DNA of 64,000 bases, taken from Haloplanus sp. HW8-1 (GTDB taxonomy: Archaea; Halobacteriota; Halobacteria; Halobacteriales; Haloferacaceae). The position numbers and the translations under genes are program-made. Below the pieces are notes generated by a model. It did not search any database. It was not told where the DNA came from and worked only from the letters and a program-made list of their open reading frames with translations. Shown here piece after piece: positions 42,676 to 51,322 of the stretch. The DNA lies in the NCBI RefSeq assembly GCF_023703795.1, contig NZ_CP098518.1, positions 744,001 through 808,000 on the forward strand, in the 5' to 3' direction. How positions within the stretch are numbered: the stretch's first letter is position 1; every line of letters starts with the position of its first letter.

Positions 42676-43055
42676 GTCTCCTTTCGCACCTCTCCCCACA
42701 GCGACGCCAGTCGTTCGTCGGCGGTACGGGACGGGCGGTCGATGGTCACATCGAGGGTCCGGTCCTCTGTCAGTCCGATGGCGACGGCGTCGAAGTCGAC
42801 TTCGTAGCGGGTTGCGTGGTGGCCGTCGGGCCTGATCTCCGTCCCCTCGGCGAGCAACGACGCCTCCGTCAGAAGGTCGAGCTTTCTGTAAGTCGTAGAC
42901 ATGGGAATATCACACTCCTCGGACACCTCGGTTGCCGTCATCGGCTCGTCGAGGTGCTCGATGATGGTCCGGCAGTCGGCGTCGTCGAGCGCGTCCAGCA
43001 CCGACTGCAGGTCGAGCGGATCGTCGCCCGACAACGGGTCGCGCACCATGTCCAC
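42672..43055 (-). CDS. Winged-HTH regulator paired with the three-helix protein
   Basis: This 127-residue protein has a winged helix with Thr-Ala-Thr-Glu-Val-Ser-Glu-Glu-Cys and Met-Ser-Thr-Thr-Tyr-Arg-Lys-Leu-Asp-Leu-Leu, the same recognition-helix plan as the fused regulator at 939-1580. A Met two codons downstream is an alternative start. It is divergent from the beta-grasp/nirK genes and shares a 130-bp control region with a 12-bp palindrome, so it could regulate them. Confidence 0.82.
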   Translation of the reverse strand: MDMVRDPLSGDDPLDLQSVLDALDDADCRTIIEHLDEPMTATEVSEECDIPMSTTYRKLDLLTEASLLAEGTEIRPDGHHATRYEVDFDAVAIGLTEDRTLDVTIDRPSRTADERLASLWGEVRKET

Positions 43056-43132
43056 TCCTCGCCGGGGAGGTCACTTAGGCCCGCCGCTTCGGCCACCAGC
43101 CCGACGGGTTCCGTGCCGTTCGTCTCCGAGAA

Positions 43133-43144
43133 CGAACATGTTCG
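43133..43144. promoter_or_regulatory. Palindrome CGAACATGTTCG in the divergent promoter
   Basis: This perfect 12-bp palindrome lies just before a TATA-like GCATATCTTTT, 41 bp upstream of the beta-grasp gene. The same half-sites with a different centre occur upstream of nirK (43676-43687), so the two promoters probably share a regulator. Confidence 0.55.
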
Positions 43145-43185
43145 GGCATATCTTTTCACCGGATACTCGCGTACTAGAAGTCACT

Positions 43186-43590
43186 ATGAGCGCGACCACT
43201 GACGCCGAGGGCGGGGCGGAACCGACGGGAACGACGGTGGCACTCCACGCGACGGGCCACGTCCGCGACGCGATGACGAAACCCCACCAAAAGTTCACGT
43301 TCGAGGGGGACACTCTCCGCGATCTGCTGGAGACGCTGTTCGACGAGCAACCGGATCTCGCGGAGATGCTGATCGCCGAGACGGAGGCCGAAGCGACGAC
43401 CGAGGGGTGGGCGAAACCCCCGGAGAACCTCCCGGGAACGTGGCACAAGAATCCCGAGGGCGAACAGACGAAACCCTACGCCCGGGTGCTGGTCAACGGG
43501 AAGTTCAACGAAGTCCTCGATGGCTTCGACACGAAAATCGAGGATCAGGACCGCGTGAGTCTGGTCTATCCGTTCATCTTCTGCTGTTGA
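43186..43590 (+). CDS. Beta-grasp (MoaD/ThiS-like) protein ending in Cys-Cys
   Basis: This 134-residue protein has an Ala-Leu-His-Ala-Thr-Gly-His-Val-Arg start, a helix with Leu-Arg-Asp-Leu-Leu-Glu-Thr-Leu and a C-terminal Val-Ser-Leu-Val-Tyr-Pro-Phe-Ile-Phe strand, the order of MoaD/ThiS/SAMP proteins. Instead of the Gly-Gly tail needed for E1-type activation it ends Phe-Cys-Cys. It could be a sulfur- or metal-related carrier, or a non-conjugating relative. It lies 176 bp before nirK, with matching palindromes in both upstream regions. Confidence 0.62.
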   Translation: MSATTDAEGGAEPTGTTVALHATGHVRDAMTKPHQKFTFEGDTLRDLLETLFDEQPDLAEMLIAETEAEATTEGWAKPPENLPGTWHKNPEGEQTKPYARVLVNGKFNEVLDGFDTKIEDQDRVSLVYPFIFCC

Positions 43591-43675
43591 GTCCGCCGCG
43601 GGGTTCTCGTCGGCTCGACACGGGGACAGATCGGTCCGCCCGCGCTTCCCGGCTGCGGCCCTTTTATGTGCGACC

Positions 43676-43687
43676 CGAACCGGTTCG
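43676..43687. promoter_or_regulatory. Palindrome CGAACCGGTTCG upstream of nirK
   Basis: This 12-bp palindrome sits 79 bp upstream of the nirK ATG, next to a TATA-like CTTTTATG. Its CGAAC/GTTCG halves match those at 43133-43144. I recall a CGAAC-type inverted repeat in haloarchaeal denitrification promoters controlled by NarO, but with longer spacing, so identity is unproven. Confidence 0.55.
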
Positions 43688-43766
43688 CCCCGTCGCCCAC
43701 CCGACAGGAATCGACTCGCCGGTTGATAGGTCTCCCCCGCAAGGATCCAGGTAGAGGTGACACCCA

Positions 43767-44882
43767 ATGTTCGAAACTACTCGGCGGCGGGCGCTACAGG
43801 CGCTCGGTATCGGCGGTGCAGCCACGGTGGCAGGGTGCAGCGCGGAGGCACCGACGGCTGCTGAGACGGAAACACAGCGCCAACAGGTCGAGGGGACGCC
43901 GACGACGACGACGGATCAGGTGGCGGCCGATCCGACCGACATCCCCGGCCCGATCGATCGGGACCAGCCGGAAACCCACGAAATAACGCTGGCGATGGAG
44001 GAGGTGACCGCCGAGATCGAGCCCGGCGTCACCTTCGATTACATGACTTTCGACGGCCAGGTACCCGGCCCGATGATCCGCGTCCGACAGGGTGATACGG
44101 TCGACCTGACCGTCGAGAACCCGTCCGAGAACGCGCTTCCACACAACGTCGACCTCCACGCCGTCTACGGGACTGGGGGTGGCTCGGTGGCGACGACCGC
44201 CGCACCGGGACAGGAAAACGCCATGAGGTTCAAGGCGACTTACCCCGGCGCGTTCATCTACCACTGTGCCGTGCCGAACCTCGATATGCACATCAGCGCC
44301 GGCATGTTCGGCATGATCCTCGTCGAGCCGGCGGGTGGCCTGCCCGAGGTGGATCGGGAACTCTACTTCGGCCAGCACGAGGTCTACACCGATGGCGAGG
44401 TCGGCCAGCAGGGCAAACATAGCTTCGACATCGAGTCGATGAAAAACGAGAATCCGACGTACGTCCTGCTGAACGGCGAGAAGTACGCGTGGGCGGCCGC
44501 AAACCGCGGCCCGATCGAAGTCAACCAGGGCGAGCGCGTCCGGGTGTTCATGGTCGACGGCGGCCCCAACTACTCCAGTAACTTCCACCCCATCGGGAAC
44601 GTCTGGAAGCGGGCCTACCGGGACGGCGGCGTCCCCGAAAACGGGGATTTCGAGGCCTACGCCGACAAGAACATCCAGACGATGAAGGTGCCGCCGGGAA
44701 GTTGTATGATCGGCGAGATGGACACGCCGGTCCCCGAGCGGATCAAACTCGTCGACCACGCCCTCAGCCGGGTCGCGCGCCGCGGCATGCTGGCCGAAGT
44801 CGACGTCCTTGGCGACGAGCGCGAGGAGCTATACGATCCCGACGCCCACGGAACCAGCCAGGAAGGCCCCCAGTACGCCTGA
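43767..44882 (+). CDS. nirK: Copper-containing nitrite reductase
   Basis: This 371-residue protein has a Tat-like Thr-Arg-Arg-Arg and a Val-Ala-Gly-Cys lipobox (Cys24). Type-1 Cu ligands are His126, Cys167, His175 and Met180; type-2 ligands are His131, His166 and His331. Catalytic Asp129 and His274 (Asn-Phe-His-Pro-Ile-Gly) are in place. The enzyme reduces nitrite to NO outside the membrane as a trimer. Halocyanin encoded nearby is the probable electron donor. A Thr-rich linker at 40-55 follows the lipid anchor. Confidence 0.95.
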   Translation: MFETTRRRALQALGIGGAATVAGCSAEAPTAAETETQRQQVEGTPTTTTDQVAADPTDIPGPIDRDQPETHEITLAMEEVTAEIEPGVTFDYMTFDGQVPGPMIRVRQGDTVDLTVENPSENALPHNVDLHAVYGTGGGSVATTAAPGQENAMRFKATYPGAFIYHCAVPNLDMHISAGMFGMILVEPAGGLPEVDRELYFGQHEVYTDGEVGQQGKHSFDIESMKNENPTYVLLNGEKYAWAAANRGPIEVNQGERVRVFMVDGGPNYSSNFHPIGNVWKRAYRDGGVPENGDFEAYADKNIQTMKVPPGSCMIGEMDTPVPERIKLVDHALSRVARRGMLAEVDVLGDEREELYDPDAHGTSQEGPQYA

Positions 44883-44984
44883 TCGGTTCCTCCGCCCGCG
44901 GACGGCTGGATAGTCTTCCCGTGCACGCCACTCCCTTCTCGCAGTCCTGAGCCACTTATGTACGCGGCGGACTACGGTGGAGAT

Positions 44985-45632
44985 ATGCCAACGGCTCGAC
45001 TCGCGGTGACCCTCCCCGCGGATACCTGGATCGCCGACCTCTCCTTGCGATATCCCGACGCGACCTTCCGGGTGCTCGCGGCGCTTCCCGACGACGAGAC
45101 GGGCGTCGGCCTGGTCGAGATCACGGCACCGGACCTCGAGACCGTCCTCTCGCGACTCGACGAGACGCCGGACGTCCGGGTGTTCGAGGTGCTCCACCGA
45201 GGTGACGACCGAGCGCTGGTCCAGTTCGAGACGGACGAACCGCTCTTGCTCCTCTCGATCCGCAACTCGCGGGCGCCGTTCGAACCCCCCGTCACCATCG
45301 TCGACGGCGTCGCTGACCTTGAAATCACGGCCTCCCGGGATCGACTGTCGTCGCTTGCCGACCAGTTCCGCACTTTCGGACTCGAGTTCGACGTCCGGTC
45401 GGTCCGCACCTCGGTGGACCCCGAATCGGTCGTGAGCGACCGACAGCACGAACTGATCGAGACGGCGATCGATCTGGGATATTACGATACGCCCAGGACG
45501 TGTACGCTGACGGCGATCGCGGACCATCTCGACATCGCGAAGTCGACGGCCAGCGAACGCCTTCACCGGGCCGAGAGCGCGATCATCCGGGCGTTCGTCG
45601 CCGACGCGGGCGTCGTCGACGAACGGTCCTGA
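44985..45632 (+). CDS. Bat-type HTH-10 transcription regulator
   Basis: I choose ATG 44985 (Met-Pro-Thr-Ala-Arg-Leu-Ala-Val). The 215-residue protein has an N-terminal domain of the bacterioopsin-activator sensor type and a C-terminal HTH-10 with Glu-Thr-Ala-Ile-Asp-Leu-Gly-Tyr-Tyr-Asp and Lys-Ser-Thr-Ala-Ser-Glu-Arg-Leu-His-Arg-Ala-Glu. No cysteine-rich redox motif is present, unlike NarO. Its place between nirK and halocyanin makes it a likely regulator of denitrification or copper proteins. Its stop abuts the halocyanin stop. Confidence 0.85.
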   Translation: MPTARLAVTLPADTWIADLSLRYPDATFRVLAALPDDETGVGLVEITAPDLETVLSRLDETPDVRVFEVLHRGDDRALVQFETDEPLLLLSIRNSRAPFEPPVTIVDGVADLEITASRDRLSSLADQFRTFGLEFDVRSVRTSVDPESVVSDRQHELIETAIDLGYYDTPRTCTLTAIADHLDIAKSTASERLHRAESAIIRAFVADAGVVDERS

Positions 45633-46430
45633 TCAGTCCTCGTGGCTCGGCTCGCCGTGTTCGACGCTCGGTTCGCCGGACGGGGAACGGCTCCCGTCTC
45701 CGCCACGCAACAGCAACAGGACCCCGAAGACGATGGGTGAGAGGAAGGCGGCGACGAGGGCCCCGCCGACCGTCAGGGACATTAGGGTTCCGCCCTGATC
45801 GAGGCCGAGGCCACCGGAGTCGCCCTCACCGGACCCACCGCCGCCGGTACCACCGTCGCCTCCGGACCCACCGGCGCCGTCACCGGTACCGCCGTCACCG
45901 GACCCACCGCCACCGCCGGATCCACCGGGGCTCCCGCTGATGACTTCGGCCCCCTCGGGGACGGCGTCGCCGACGACGACGACCGCTTTCATGCCCAGTG
46001 CCTTGTGTGGTTGGCAGAAGTACTCGACGACGCCCTCGGATTCGAAGGTGTGTTCGAAGGTGAAGCCGGCCTCCTGTGTCAACTCGCTGGAGAAACTCGC
46101 ACCGCTCTCGGCGACGACGTTGTGCATGCCGCCCTCGCCCGTCCACTCCCAGACGACGGTCGTTCCGGGGTCGACCTGGACGGCGGCCGGCCCGAAGCCG
46201 TACGCGGCGTTGTTCGCCTCGACACCGACGTCGACGGCCACCTCGCTCGATCCCGTCATGTCGACGACGCCGTCGTAGTTGCTCACGTCGCTCATCCACC
46301 CGCCGAACGGCCCGGACTGAGCCGCCGCGGTTCCGGTCGCTCCCGCACCGACCAGCCCGGCTCCGACGGCTCCGGCGCCCGCCCGCAACAGCCGTCGCCG
46401 TCCCAGCCGAGCGTCGCGTTCCTCGCTCAT
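45633..46430 (-). CDS. Halocyanin with Gly-rich linker and C-terminal membrane helix
   Basis: This 265-residue protein has a Tat signal (Arg-Arg-Arg near 11-13). The halocyanin domain has type-1 Cu ligands His103, Cys139, His142 and Met147. Residues about 166-205 are a Gly/Ser/Asp linker, then one membrane helix (213-236) and a charged tail, so the domain is tethered at the C-terminus instead of by a lipid. It carries electrons between the respiratory chain and copper enzymes such as NirK. Confidence 0.92.
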   Translation of the reverse strand: MSEERDARLGRRRLLRAGAGAVGAGLVGAGATGTAAAQSGPFGGWMSDVSNYDGVVDMTGSSEVAVDVGVEANNAAYGFGPAAVQVDPGTTVVWEWTGEGGMHNVVAESGASFSSELTQEAGFTFEHTFESEGVVEYFCQPHKALGMKAVVVVGDAVPEGAEVISGSPGGSGGGGGSGDGGTGDGAGGSGGDGGTGGGGSGEGDSGGLGLDQGGTLMSLTVGGALVAAFLSPIVFGVLLLLRGGDGSRSPSGEPSVEHGEPSHED

Positions 46431-46519
46431 GGTCGGCTGAACCTACACACGACCCATTGAAAAATATTGCCGGTTCGGCGTCCGAATTCGGGGTTTTCGG
46501 TCAGTTCGGTGATCGGAAC

Positions 46520-47962
46520 TCAGTCGTCGGCCGGCGCGGACTCGCTCCCGACGGCGGGTCGGGACACGTCGCGGTCGGTCCGTTCACCCTCGATGTCGTA
46601 GGGGTACTCGCCGGTCACGCAGCCGAGACAGAGATCAGTCTTCGTCCGGCCGAGGACGTCCGCGATGGCGTCGATGGAGAGATACGAGAGGCTGTCGGCG
46701 CCGATGGTCTCCCGGATGTCCTCGACGCTCCGGTCGGCGGCGATGAGTTCGTCCCGGCTGGCCATGTCGATGCCCATGTAACAGGGAGCGACGATGGGCG
46801 GGGCGCCGATCCGGACGTGGACCTCCTCGGCGCCGGCGTCGCGGATCAGATCGACCAGTTGAGTCGACGTGGTGCCCCGGACGATGCTGTCGTCGATGAT
46901 CGTGACGGTTTTTCCCTCGACCGTGCTCCGAATCGGGTTGAGCTTCAGCCTGACCGCGCGTTCGCGTTCGTCTTGGGTCGGCATGATGAACGTGCGGCCG
47001 ACATAGCGGTTCTTCATGAGTCCCTCGGCGAACTCGACGTCGGCGCCGTCGTCGTTCGCGGCCTCGGCGTAGCCGGAGGCAAAGGAGCGTCCGGAGTCGG
47101 GCACGGGCATCACCACGTCCGTCTCGATGCCACTCTCGGCCCAGAGTTGACGCCCGAGGTTCCGGCGCGCGTCGTAGACGAGTTCGTCGTCGATGATCGA
47201 GTCCGGGCGAGCGAAGTAGACGTGTTCGAAAAAGCAGTGGGCCGTGGCGTCGCGGTCGACGAGCTGATAGGAGTCGAAGCCGGACCCGTCGGGTTCGAGG
47301 ACGATCAACTCGCCCGGCGCCACGTCGCGGACGAGTTCGCCGTCGAGCGTGTCGATGGCCGCCGATTCGGAGGCGAGGACGTAGCCATCGTCGAGTTTCC
47401 CGATGCAGAGCGGCCGGTTTCCCTCGGGGTCGCGCACCCCGAGGACGGCCTCGTCGTGCATGATCGTCAGCGCGTAGGAGCCGTGGATCCGGCCCATGGT
47501 TCGTTTCACCGCCCGTACGAGATCCTCCTCCAGCAGGTTTCGCGCGAGGTCGTGGGCGATCACCTCCGTATCGCCGTTGGAGGTGAAGGCGTGGCCGAGC
47601 GACTCCAGTTCCGAGCGGATCTCCGCGGCGTTGACGAGGTTGCCGTTGTGTGCGAGGCCGAGCGACCCGGATTTGAACGAGACCGAGAACGGCTGGGCAC
47701 AGCACGCGTTGACGCCCCCGGAGGTGGGATAGCGGACGTGCCCGATCCCCGCTGCCCCGTTCAGCTGGCCGAGGTCGTCGGCGTCGAACACGTCCCCAAC
47801 CAGTCCCATCTCCACGTGGCTGTGCTGCTGGAACCCATCGTGGGTTACGATGCCGGCCGACTCCTGTCCCCGGTGCTGGAGCGCGTACAACGAATAGTAG
47901 AGGGGACGAGCGGCGTCGCGATCGGCTAGCGACACGCCGACGACGCCACACTTCTCGGTCAT
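46520..47962 (-). CDS. purF: Amidophosphoribosyltransferase
   Basis: I choose ATG 47962 because Met-Thr-Glu-Lys-Cys-Gly-Val-Val-Gly puts the nucleophile Cys5 near the start, to be exposed by propeptide removal; an upstream ATG would add 12 residues. The 480-residue protein has the class-II glutaminase motifs (Leu-Gln-His-Arg-Gly-Gln-Glu-Ser-Ala-Gly) and the PRPP loop Ile-Ile-Asp-Asp-Ser-Ile-Val-Arg-Gly-Thr-Thr. It catalyses the first step of purine synthesis. Confidence 0.95.
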   Translation of the reverse strand: MTEKCGVVGVSLADRDAARPLYYSLYALQHRGQESAGIVTHDGFQQHSHVEMGLVGDVFDADDLGQLNGAAGIGHVRYPTSGGVNACCAQPFSVSFKSGSLGLAHNGNLVNAAEIRSELESLGHAFTSNGDTEVIAHDLARNLLEEDLVRAVKRTMGRIHGSYALTIMHDEAVLGVRDPEGNRPLCIGKLDDGYVLASESAAIDTLDGELVRDVAPGELIVLEPDGSGFDSYQLVDRDATAHCFFEHVYFARPDSIIDDELVYDARRNLGRQLWAESGIETDVVMPVPDSGRSFASGYAEAANDDGADVEFAEGLMKNRYVGRTFIMPTQDERERAVRLKLNPIRSTVEGKTVTIIDDSIVRGTTSTQLVDLIRDAGAEEVHVRIGAPPIVAPCYMGIDMASRDELIAADRSVEDIRETIGADSLSYLSIDAIADVLGRTKTDLCLGCVTGEYPYDIEGERTDRDVSRPAVGSESAPADD

Positions 47963-48155
47963 CCCGTTCGGGGTACGGTGATCCCGCCCGTGTGCCATGG
48001 GGGTCTCTACTGTGTCGCGGGGTAAAAAGCCACGCTATTGCACCCGGTCGACACCGATTCGTCGGAGCCGTAACCCGCCGTTAGTCGGCGTCTGACGGCC
48101 ACTGGCGGAGAGTACAGCCGAGAGGACGGTAGAAAGAATCCGGTCGGAGTCGGAG

Positions 48156-48329
48156 TTACTCGCCGGCCTTGTTCTGCCACTCGTAGTCGCGGCGCTTGGC
48201 GGACTTGCCGAAGCCACACGACGAGCAGACCTTCTTCCGGACGTGGTAGGATTTCTCACCGCAGCGTCGACATTTGACGTGGGTCGTCTTGTTCTTCTTG
48301 CCCTGACTCGGCGTTCCTGCTCCGGTCAT
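48156..48329 (-). CDS. rpl37e: Ribosomal protein L37e
   Basis: The 57-residue protein [11 protein letters not shown] has a zinc ribbon Cys-Arg-Arg-Cys-Gly and Cys-Ser-Ser-Cys-Gly-Phe-Gly. It binds 23S rRNA near the exit tunnel. Its start overlaps the LSm stop by 4 bp; this pair is conserved in haloarchaea. Confidence 0.95.
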   Translation of the reverse strand: MTGAGTPSQGKKNKTTHVKCRRCGEKSYHVRKKVCSSCGFGKSAKRRDYEWQNKAGE

Positions 48330-48559
48330 GTACTTATCGTCACGACGTTATCGCCGCGTATAATGGTTGTGTTGTCGACCTGCTCGACGTCCAGATCGCC
48401 GAGGGCGTCCTCGGCGATTTCGTCGCCAGGTTCCAGCACGACGTTCATATGCTGGTCGTAGCCGCCAAGGACTCCGTGGAACGCACGGCCGTCCTTGAGA
48501 TACACCGTCACGTCCTCGTCAAGCGAGGCCTCCAGCACGTCGAGGGGTCGTCCGCCCAT
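48326..48559 (-). CDS. Sm-like archaeal protein (LSm)
   Basis: This 77-residue protein has Sm motif 1 ([10 protein letters not shown]ough [10 protein letters not shown]) and Sm motif 2 (Ile-Ile-Arg-Gly-Asp-Asn-Val). It forms a heptameric ring that binds U-rich RNA and small RNAs. It is translationally coupled to L37e. Confidence 0.94.
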   Translation of the reverse strand: MGGRPLDVLEASLDEDVTVYLKDGRAFHGVLGGYDQHMNVVLEPGDEIAEDALGDLDVEQVDNTTIIRGDNVVTIST

Positions 48560-48709
48560 GCCAACAAAGGCTGGGAGTCGGAATAATAAACGTACCGAAG
48601 GTCACCCTGCCGGCGACATCCCGACGCCCGAAGACGCTGAACACGTAGCGTAAACGGGAATCACACGCTCAATCGCTCTCACTCCACGCTTCCGAACGTC
48701 GGCGTGCTT

Positions 48710-49279
48710 TCAGGCCGCACACGACCAGACGCCCCGCCGCTCCTCGCGGGCCGACCGTTCGAGTGCGGCGTACCGGTCCCGTTCCCCGAACGCCGAGTCG
48801 TAGAGTCTGGCGTGGCCGCGTTCCAGCAGTGCGGCGTTGAACGACTCCCCGTCGACCAGCACGTAGGCGAGCAGCCGGTCGTATCCGCCGCGTCGTCCCG
48901 CGGCCGGGTCGAAGCGGAGGGTCACCCGCCGGTCCGCGAGGCGGCCGGCCGCGAAGGCACTCGCGGCCTCGCCGCCCCGTCGGAGGCAAGCCCGCCCCGC
49001 CTCGGTGTCGGGGACGCCCTCGAACTCCGCGGGATCGGTCTCGACGTGGACTTCCGGGGTGTCGACGCCGAGGAGCCGAACGGTGTCGGTCCGCCCGTCC
49101 GGGAACCGAACGTCGACCGTGTCGCCGTCGACCACGTCGACCACGCGGACGGTCGTACCGCTCGCGGGCGTCGCCGTCGCCGCCCCCGCCTCGGGCGTCG
49201 GCTCCGGCGTCAGGCCGACACAGCCGGCACTCACGAGAAGGAGCGCGGCGGCGACGGCGACGAGTGAGCGTCTGTACAC
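48710..49279 (-). CDS. Thermonuclease-family surface lipoprotein
   Basis: GTG 49279 gives 189 residues with a lipobox Val-Ser-Ala-Gly-Cys (Cys20). The SNase domain shows Val-Asp-Gly-Asp-Thr-Val, Arg-Leu-Leu-Gly-Val-Asp-Thr-Pro-Glu and a later Tyr-Asp-Arg-Leu-Leu-Ala-Tyr-Val, covering the Ca2+ and phosphate-binding residues. It would degrade extracellular nucleic acids at the cell surface. The C-terminus ends in the typical helix with Arg-Arg-Gly-Val-Trp. Confidence 0.9.
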   Translation of the reverse strand: MYRRSLVAVAAALLLVSAGCVGLTPEPTPEAGAATATPASGTTVRVVDVVDGDTVDVRFPDGRTDTVRLLGVDTPEVHVETDPAEFEGVPDTEAGRACLRRGGEAASAFAAGRLADRRVTLRFDPAAGRRGGYDRLLAYVLVDGESFNAALLERGHARLYDSAFGERDRYAALERSAREERRGVWSCAA

Positions 49280-49317
49280 GGTTCGGGGTCGGCGTCGGGA
49301 GGCAAAAACGCCGCGGC

Positions 49318-51216
49318 CTACATCTCGGCGAGCGTGTCGATGCCGAGCAGTCCGAGTCCGTTCTCGAACACCTGCGCGGTGGCGTCGGTCAGGACGAGGC
49401 GTTCCTCGGCCGCCGACTCCGCGTCGAGCACCCGGTTCTTGTGATAGAACGAGTTGAAGACGTGCGCCAGATCGAGCAGATAGCGAGCGAGCGGCGCGGC
49501 GTCGTATCGCTCCTCGCACCGTTCGAGGACGAGTGGGTAGCGCCCGAGGTGATAGAGCAGGTTGTAGTCGGTGTCGTTGAACGCCGCGGGATCGATTCCG
49601 TCGACGGCGGGGACCGCCGGCGCCGAATCGAGGATGCTGTACGCACGAGTGGTGGCGTACTGGACGTAGGGGCCGGTGTCGCCCTCCAGGGACACCGCTT
49701 CGTCGATGTCGAAGGTGACGTCCTTGCCGCGATTCGAGGCGACCATCCCGTATTTCACCGTCGCGAGCGCGATCTTGCGGGCGATGGCGTCCACCTCGTC
49801 GCCCTCGACGTTGCGACCCTTCTCCGCGACGATGTCGCGGGCGCGCTCTCGGGCCGCATCGAGCACCTCGCGAACCGTGACGATCTGGCCGCCCCGCGTC
49901 GACATGCTCCCCTCGGGCAGGCTGATCATCCCGTAGTCGATATGTTCGAGGTGGATATCGGAGTAGCCCATCTTCCGGGCGGCCACGAACAACTGCTGGA
50001 AGTAGCGGTTCTGCTCGCTGGCGACCACGTACACGGACTGGTCGGCGTCGAACTCGCTGACGCGGTACTCGATGGTCGCCAGGTCCCGGGTACCGTAGAC
50101 CGTCGAGCCATCCGACTTGACGATGTAGAAGGCGTCGAAGGCGGCATCCTCGACGCTGCCGGCCTCGTCGAGCGCCTCGCGGGCGCGGTCGAGCGACGGG
50201 TCGACCCCGTCGGAGTCGGGGGCACCGCCGTCGTCGTAGTCGTCCGGATAGATGGGGATGAACGCCGACCCGTCCGGGCCCCGCATCGCCACGTCGTCTT
50301 CGAGAGCCCGGTCGACGACCCGGTCGTTCCACCCCTCGCGGGCGTAGAAGCTCTCGCCGAGCCAGCAGTCGAACTCGACGCCCAGTTCCGCGTAGATGGC
50401 CTCGAAGCGCTCGATGCTCGACTCCCGGAACTGCTCCCAGCGCTCGACGGCCGCCTCGTCGCCGCGTTCGAGGCGGGCGAACCACTCCTTGCCGTCGTCG
50501 ACGTGGTACGCTCGCTCCTCGGCGACGGCCGTCTCGAACCCGTCGGTCAGCGCGCCGAACTCCGCGACGTCCTCCAACAGCCCGTCGCGCCGTTCGAACT
50601 GCTGGTACAGTTCGAGCAGGTGGGCGATCGGGTCCGCCTCGAATGCCTCGGCGTCGCCGAACTCGACGTACTCGTGGAGGAGATTACCGAACTGGGTCCC
50701 CCAGTCCCCGAGGTGGTTGTCGCGGGTCACGTCGTGCCCCCGCTCCTCGAGGACGTTCATGAGCGCGTCGCTCAGGATGGTGTTTCGCAGGTGCCCCACG
50801 TGGAGGGGTTTGGCGATGTTCGGGGAGGAGACGTCGGCGACGATCCGGTCTGGGTCCTCCCGCTCCCGGGCGCCGTACGCGGAGCCCTCGGCGTCGATGG
50901 TCGAGAGGGTGCGGCGGGCCATCCGCTCCACGTCGAGGTGGTAGTTGATGTGGCCGTTCACGACGGTGACGGAGGCCACGCCGCTCGGCAGTCCGCGCTC
51001 GCGGTGGCTCGCCGCGAGTTCGTCGGCGACGGCCATCGGGTTCTTGCCGGCGTCGGCAGCGATGGCGAACGAGATCGCAGACGAAAACTCCCCCTTCTCC
51101 TCGTCGTCGAACGCCTCCAGTTCGACGGCCGAAGGGTCGACGTCGTGGCCGTAGCCCGCATCGGCGACTGCGGCGCGTATACCCTCGAAAAGCTCGCGCT
51201 TGATGGCTCCAAGCAT
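49318..51216 (-). CDS. argS: Arginyl-tRNA synthetase
   Basis: This 632-residue class-I synthetase has Ser-Pro-Asn-Ile-Ala-Lys-Pro-Leu-His-Val-Gly-His-Leu-Arg (HIGH-type motif), an N-terminal additional domain and a C-terminal DALR anticodon-binding domain with His-Val-Phe-Asn-Ser-Phe-Tyr-His-Lys-Asn. It charges tRNA-Arg. A tRNA-Arg gene lies about 700 bp away, with no sign of a functional link. Confidence 0.95.
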   Translation of the reverse strand: MLGAIKRELFEGIRAAVADAGYGHDVDPSAVELEAFDDEEKGEFSSAISFAIAADAGKNPMAVADELAASHRERGLPSGVASVTVVNGHINYHLDVERMARRTLSTIDAEGSAYGAREREDPDRIVADVSSPNIAKPLHVGHLRNTILSDALMNVLEERGHDVTRDNHLGDWGTQFGNLLHEYVEFGDAEAFEADPIAHLLELYQQFERRDGLLEDVAEFGALTDGFETAVAEERAYHVDDGKEWFARLERGDEAAVERWEQFRESSIERFEAIYAELGVEFDCWLGESFYAREGWNDRVVDRALEDDVAMRGPDGSAFIPIYPDDYDDGGAPDSDGVDPSLDRAREALDEAGSVEDAAFDAFYIVKSDGSTVYGTRDLATIEYRVSEFDADQSVYVVASEQNRYFQQLFVAARKMGYSDIHLEHIDYGMISLPEGSMSTRGGQIVTVREVLDAARERARDIVAEKGRNVEGDEVDAIARKIALATVKYGMVASNRGKDVTFDIDEAVSLEGDTGPYVQYATTRAYSILDSAPAVPAVDGIDPAAFNDTDYNLLYHLGRYPLVLERCEERYDAAPLARYLLDLAHVFNSFYHKNRVLDAESAAEERLVLTDATAQVFENGLGLLGIDTLAEM

Positions 51217-51322
51217 TCTTCGGAAATCCTCGCCCCTACTCCCGGATAAATCTCACTACATCGTGGGCGTCGGCCCGTCAACCGCCGCCGTACGCCCGCG
51301 AGACGACCGACGCCGGCGTCGC

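Noticed and set aside
43133-43687. Calling the two CGAAC/GTTCG palindromes NarO sites
   Set aside because: Both have a 2-bp spacer, while I recall a longer spacer for NarO; no matching Cys-rich regulator is in the window, so I only report a shared motif.
46076-47929. Plus-strand open frame of 617 codons opposite purF
   Set aside because: Antisense shadow of purF with no plausible domain and no promoter of its own.
49264-51249. Plus-strand open frame of 661 codons opposite argS
   Set aside because: It runs antisense to a fully conserved synthetase; long antisense frames arise in high-GC haloarchaeal DNA, and the predicted protein resembles nothing.
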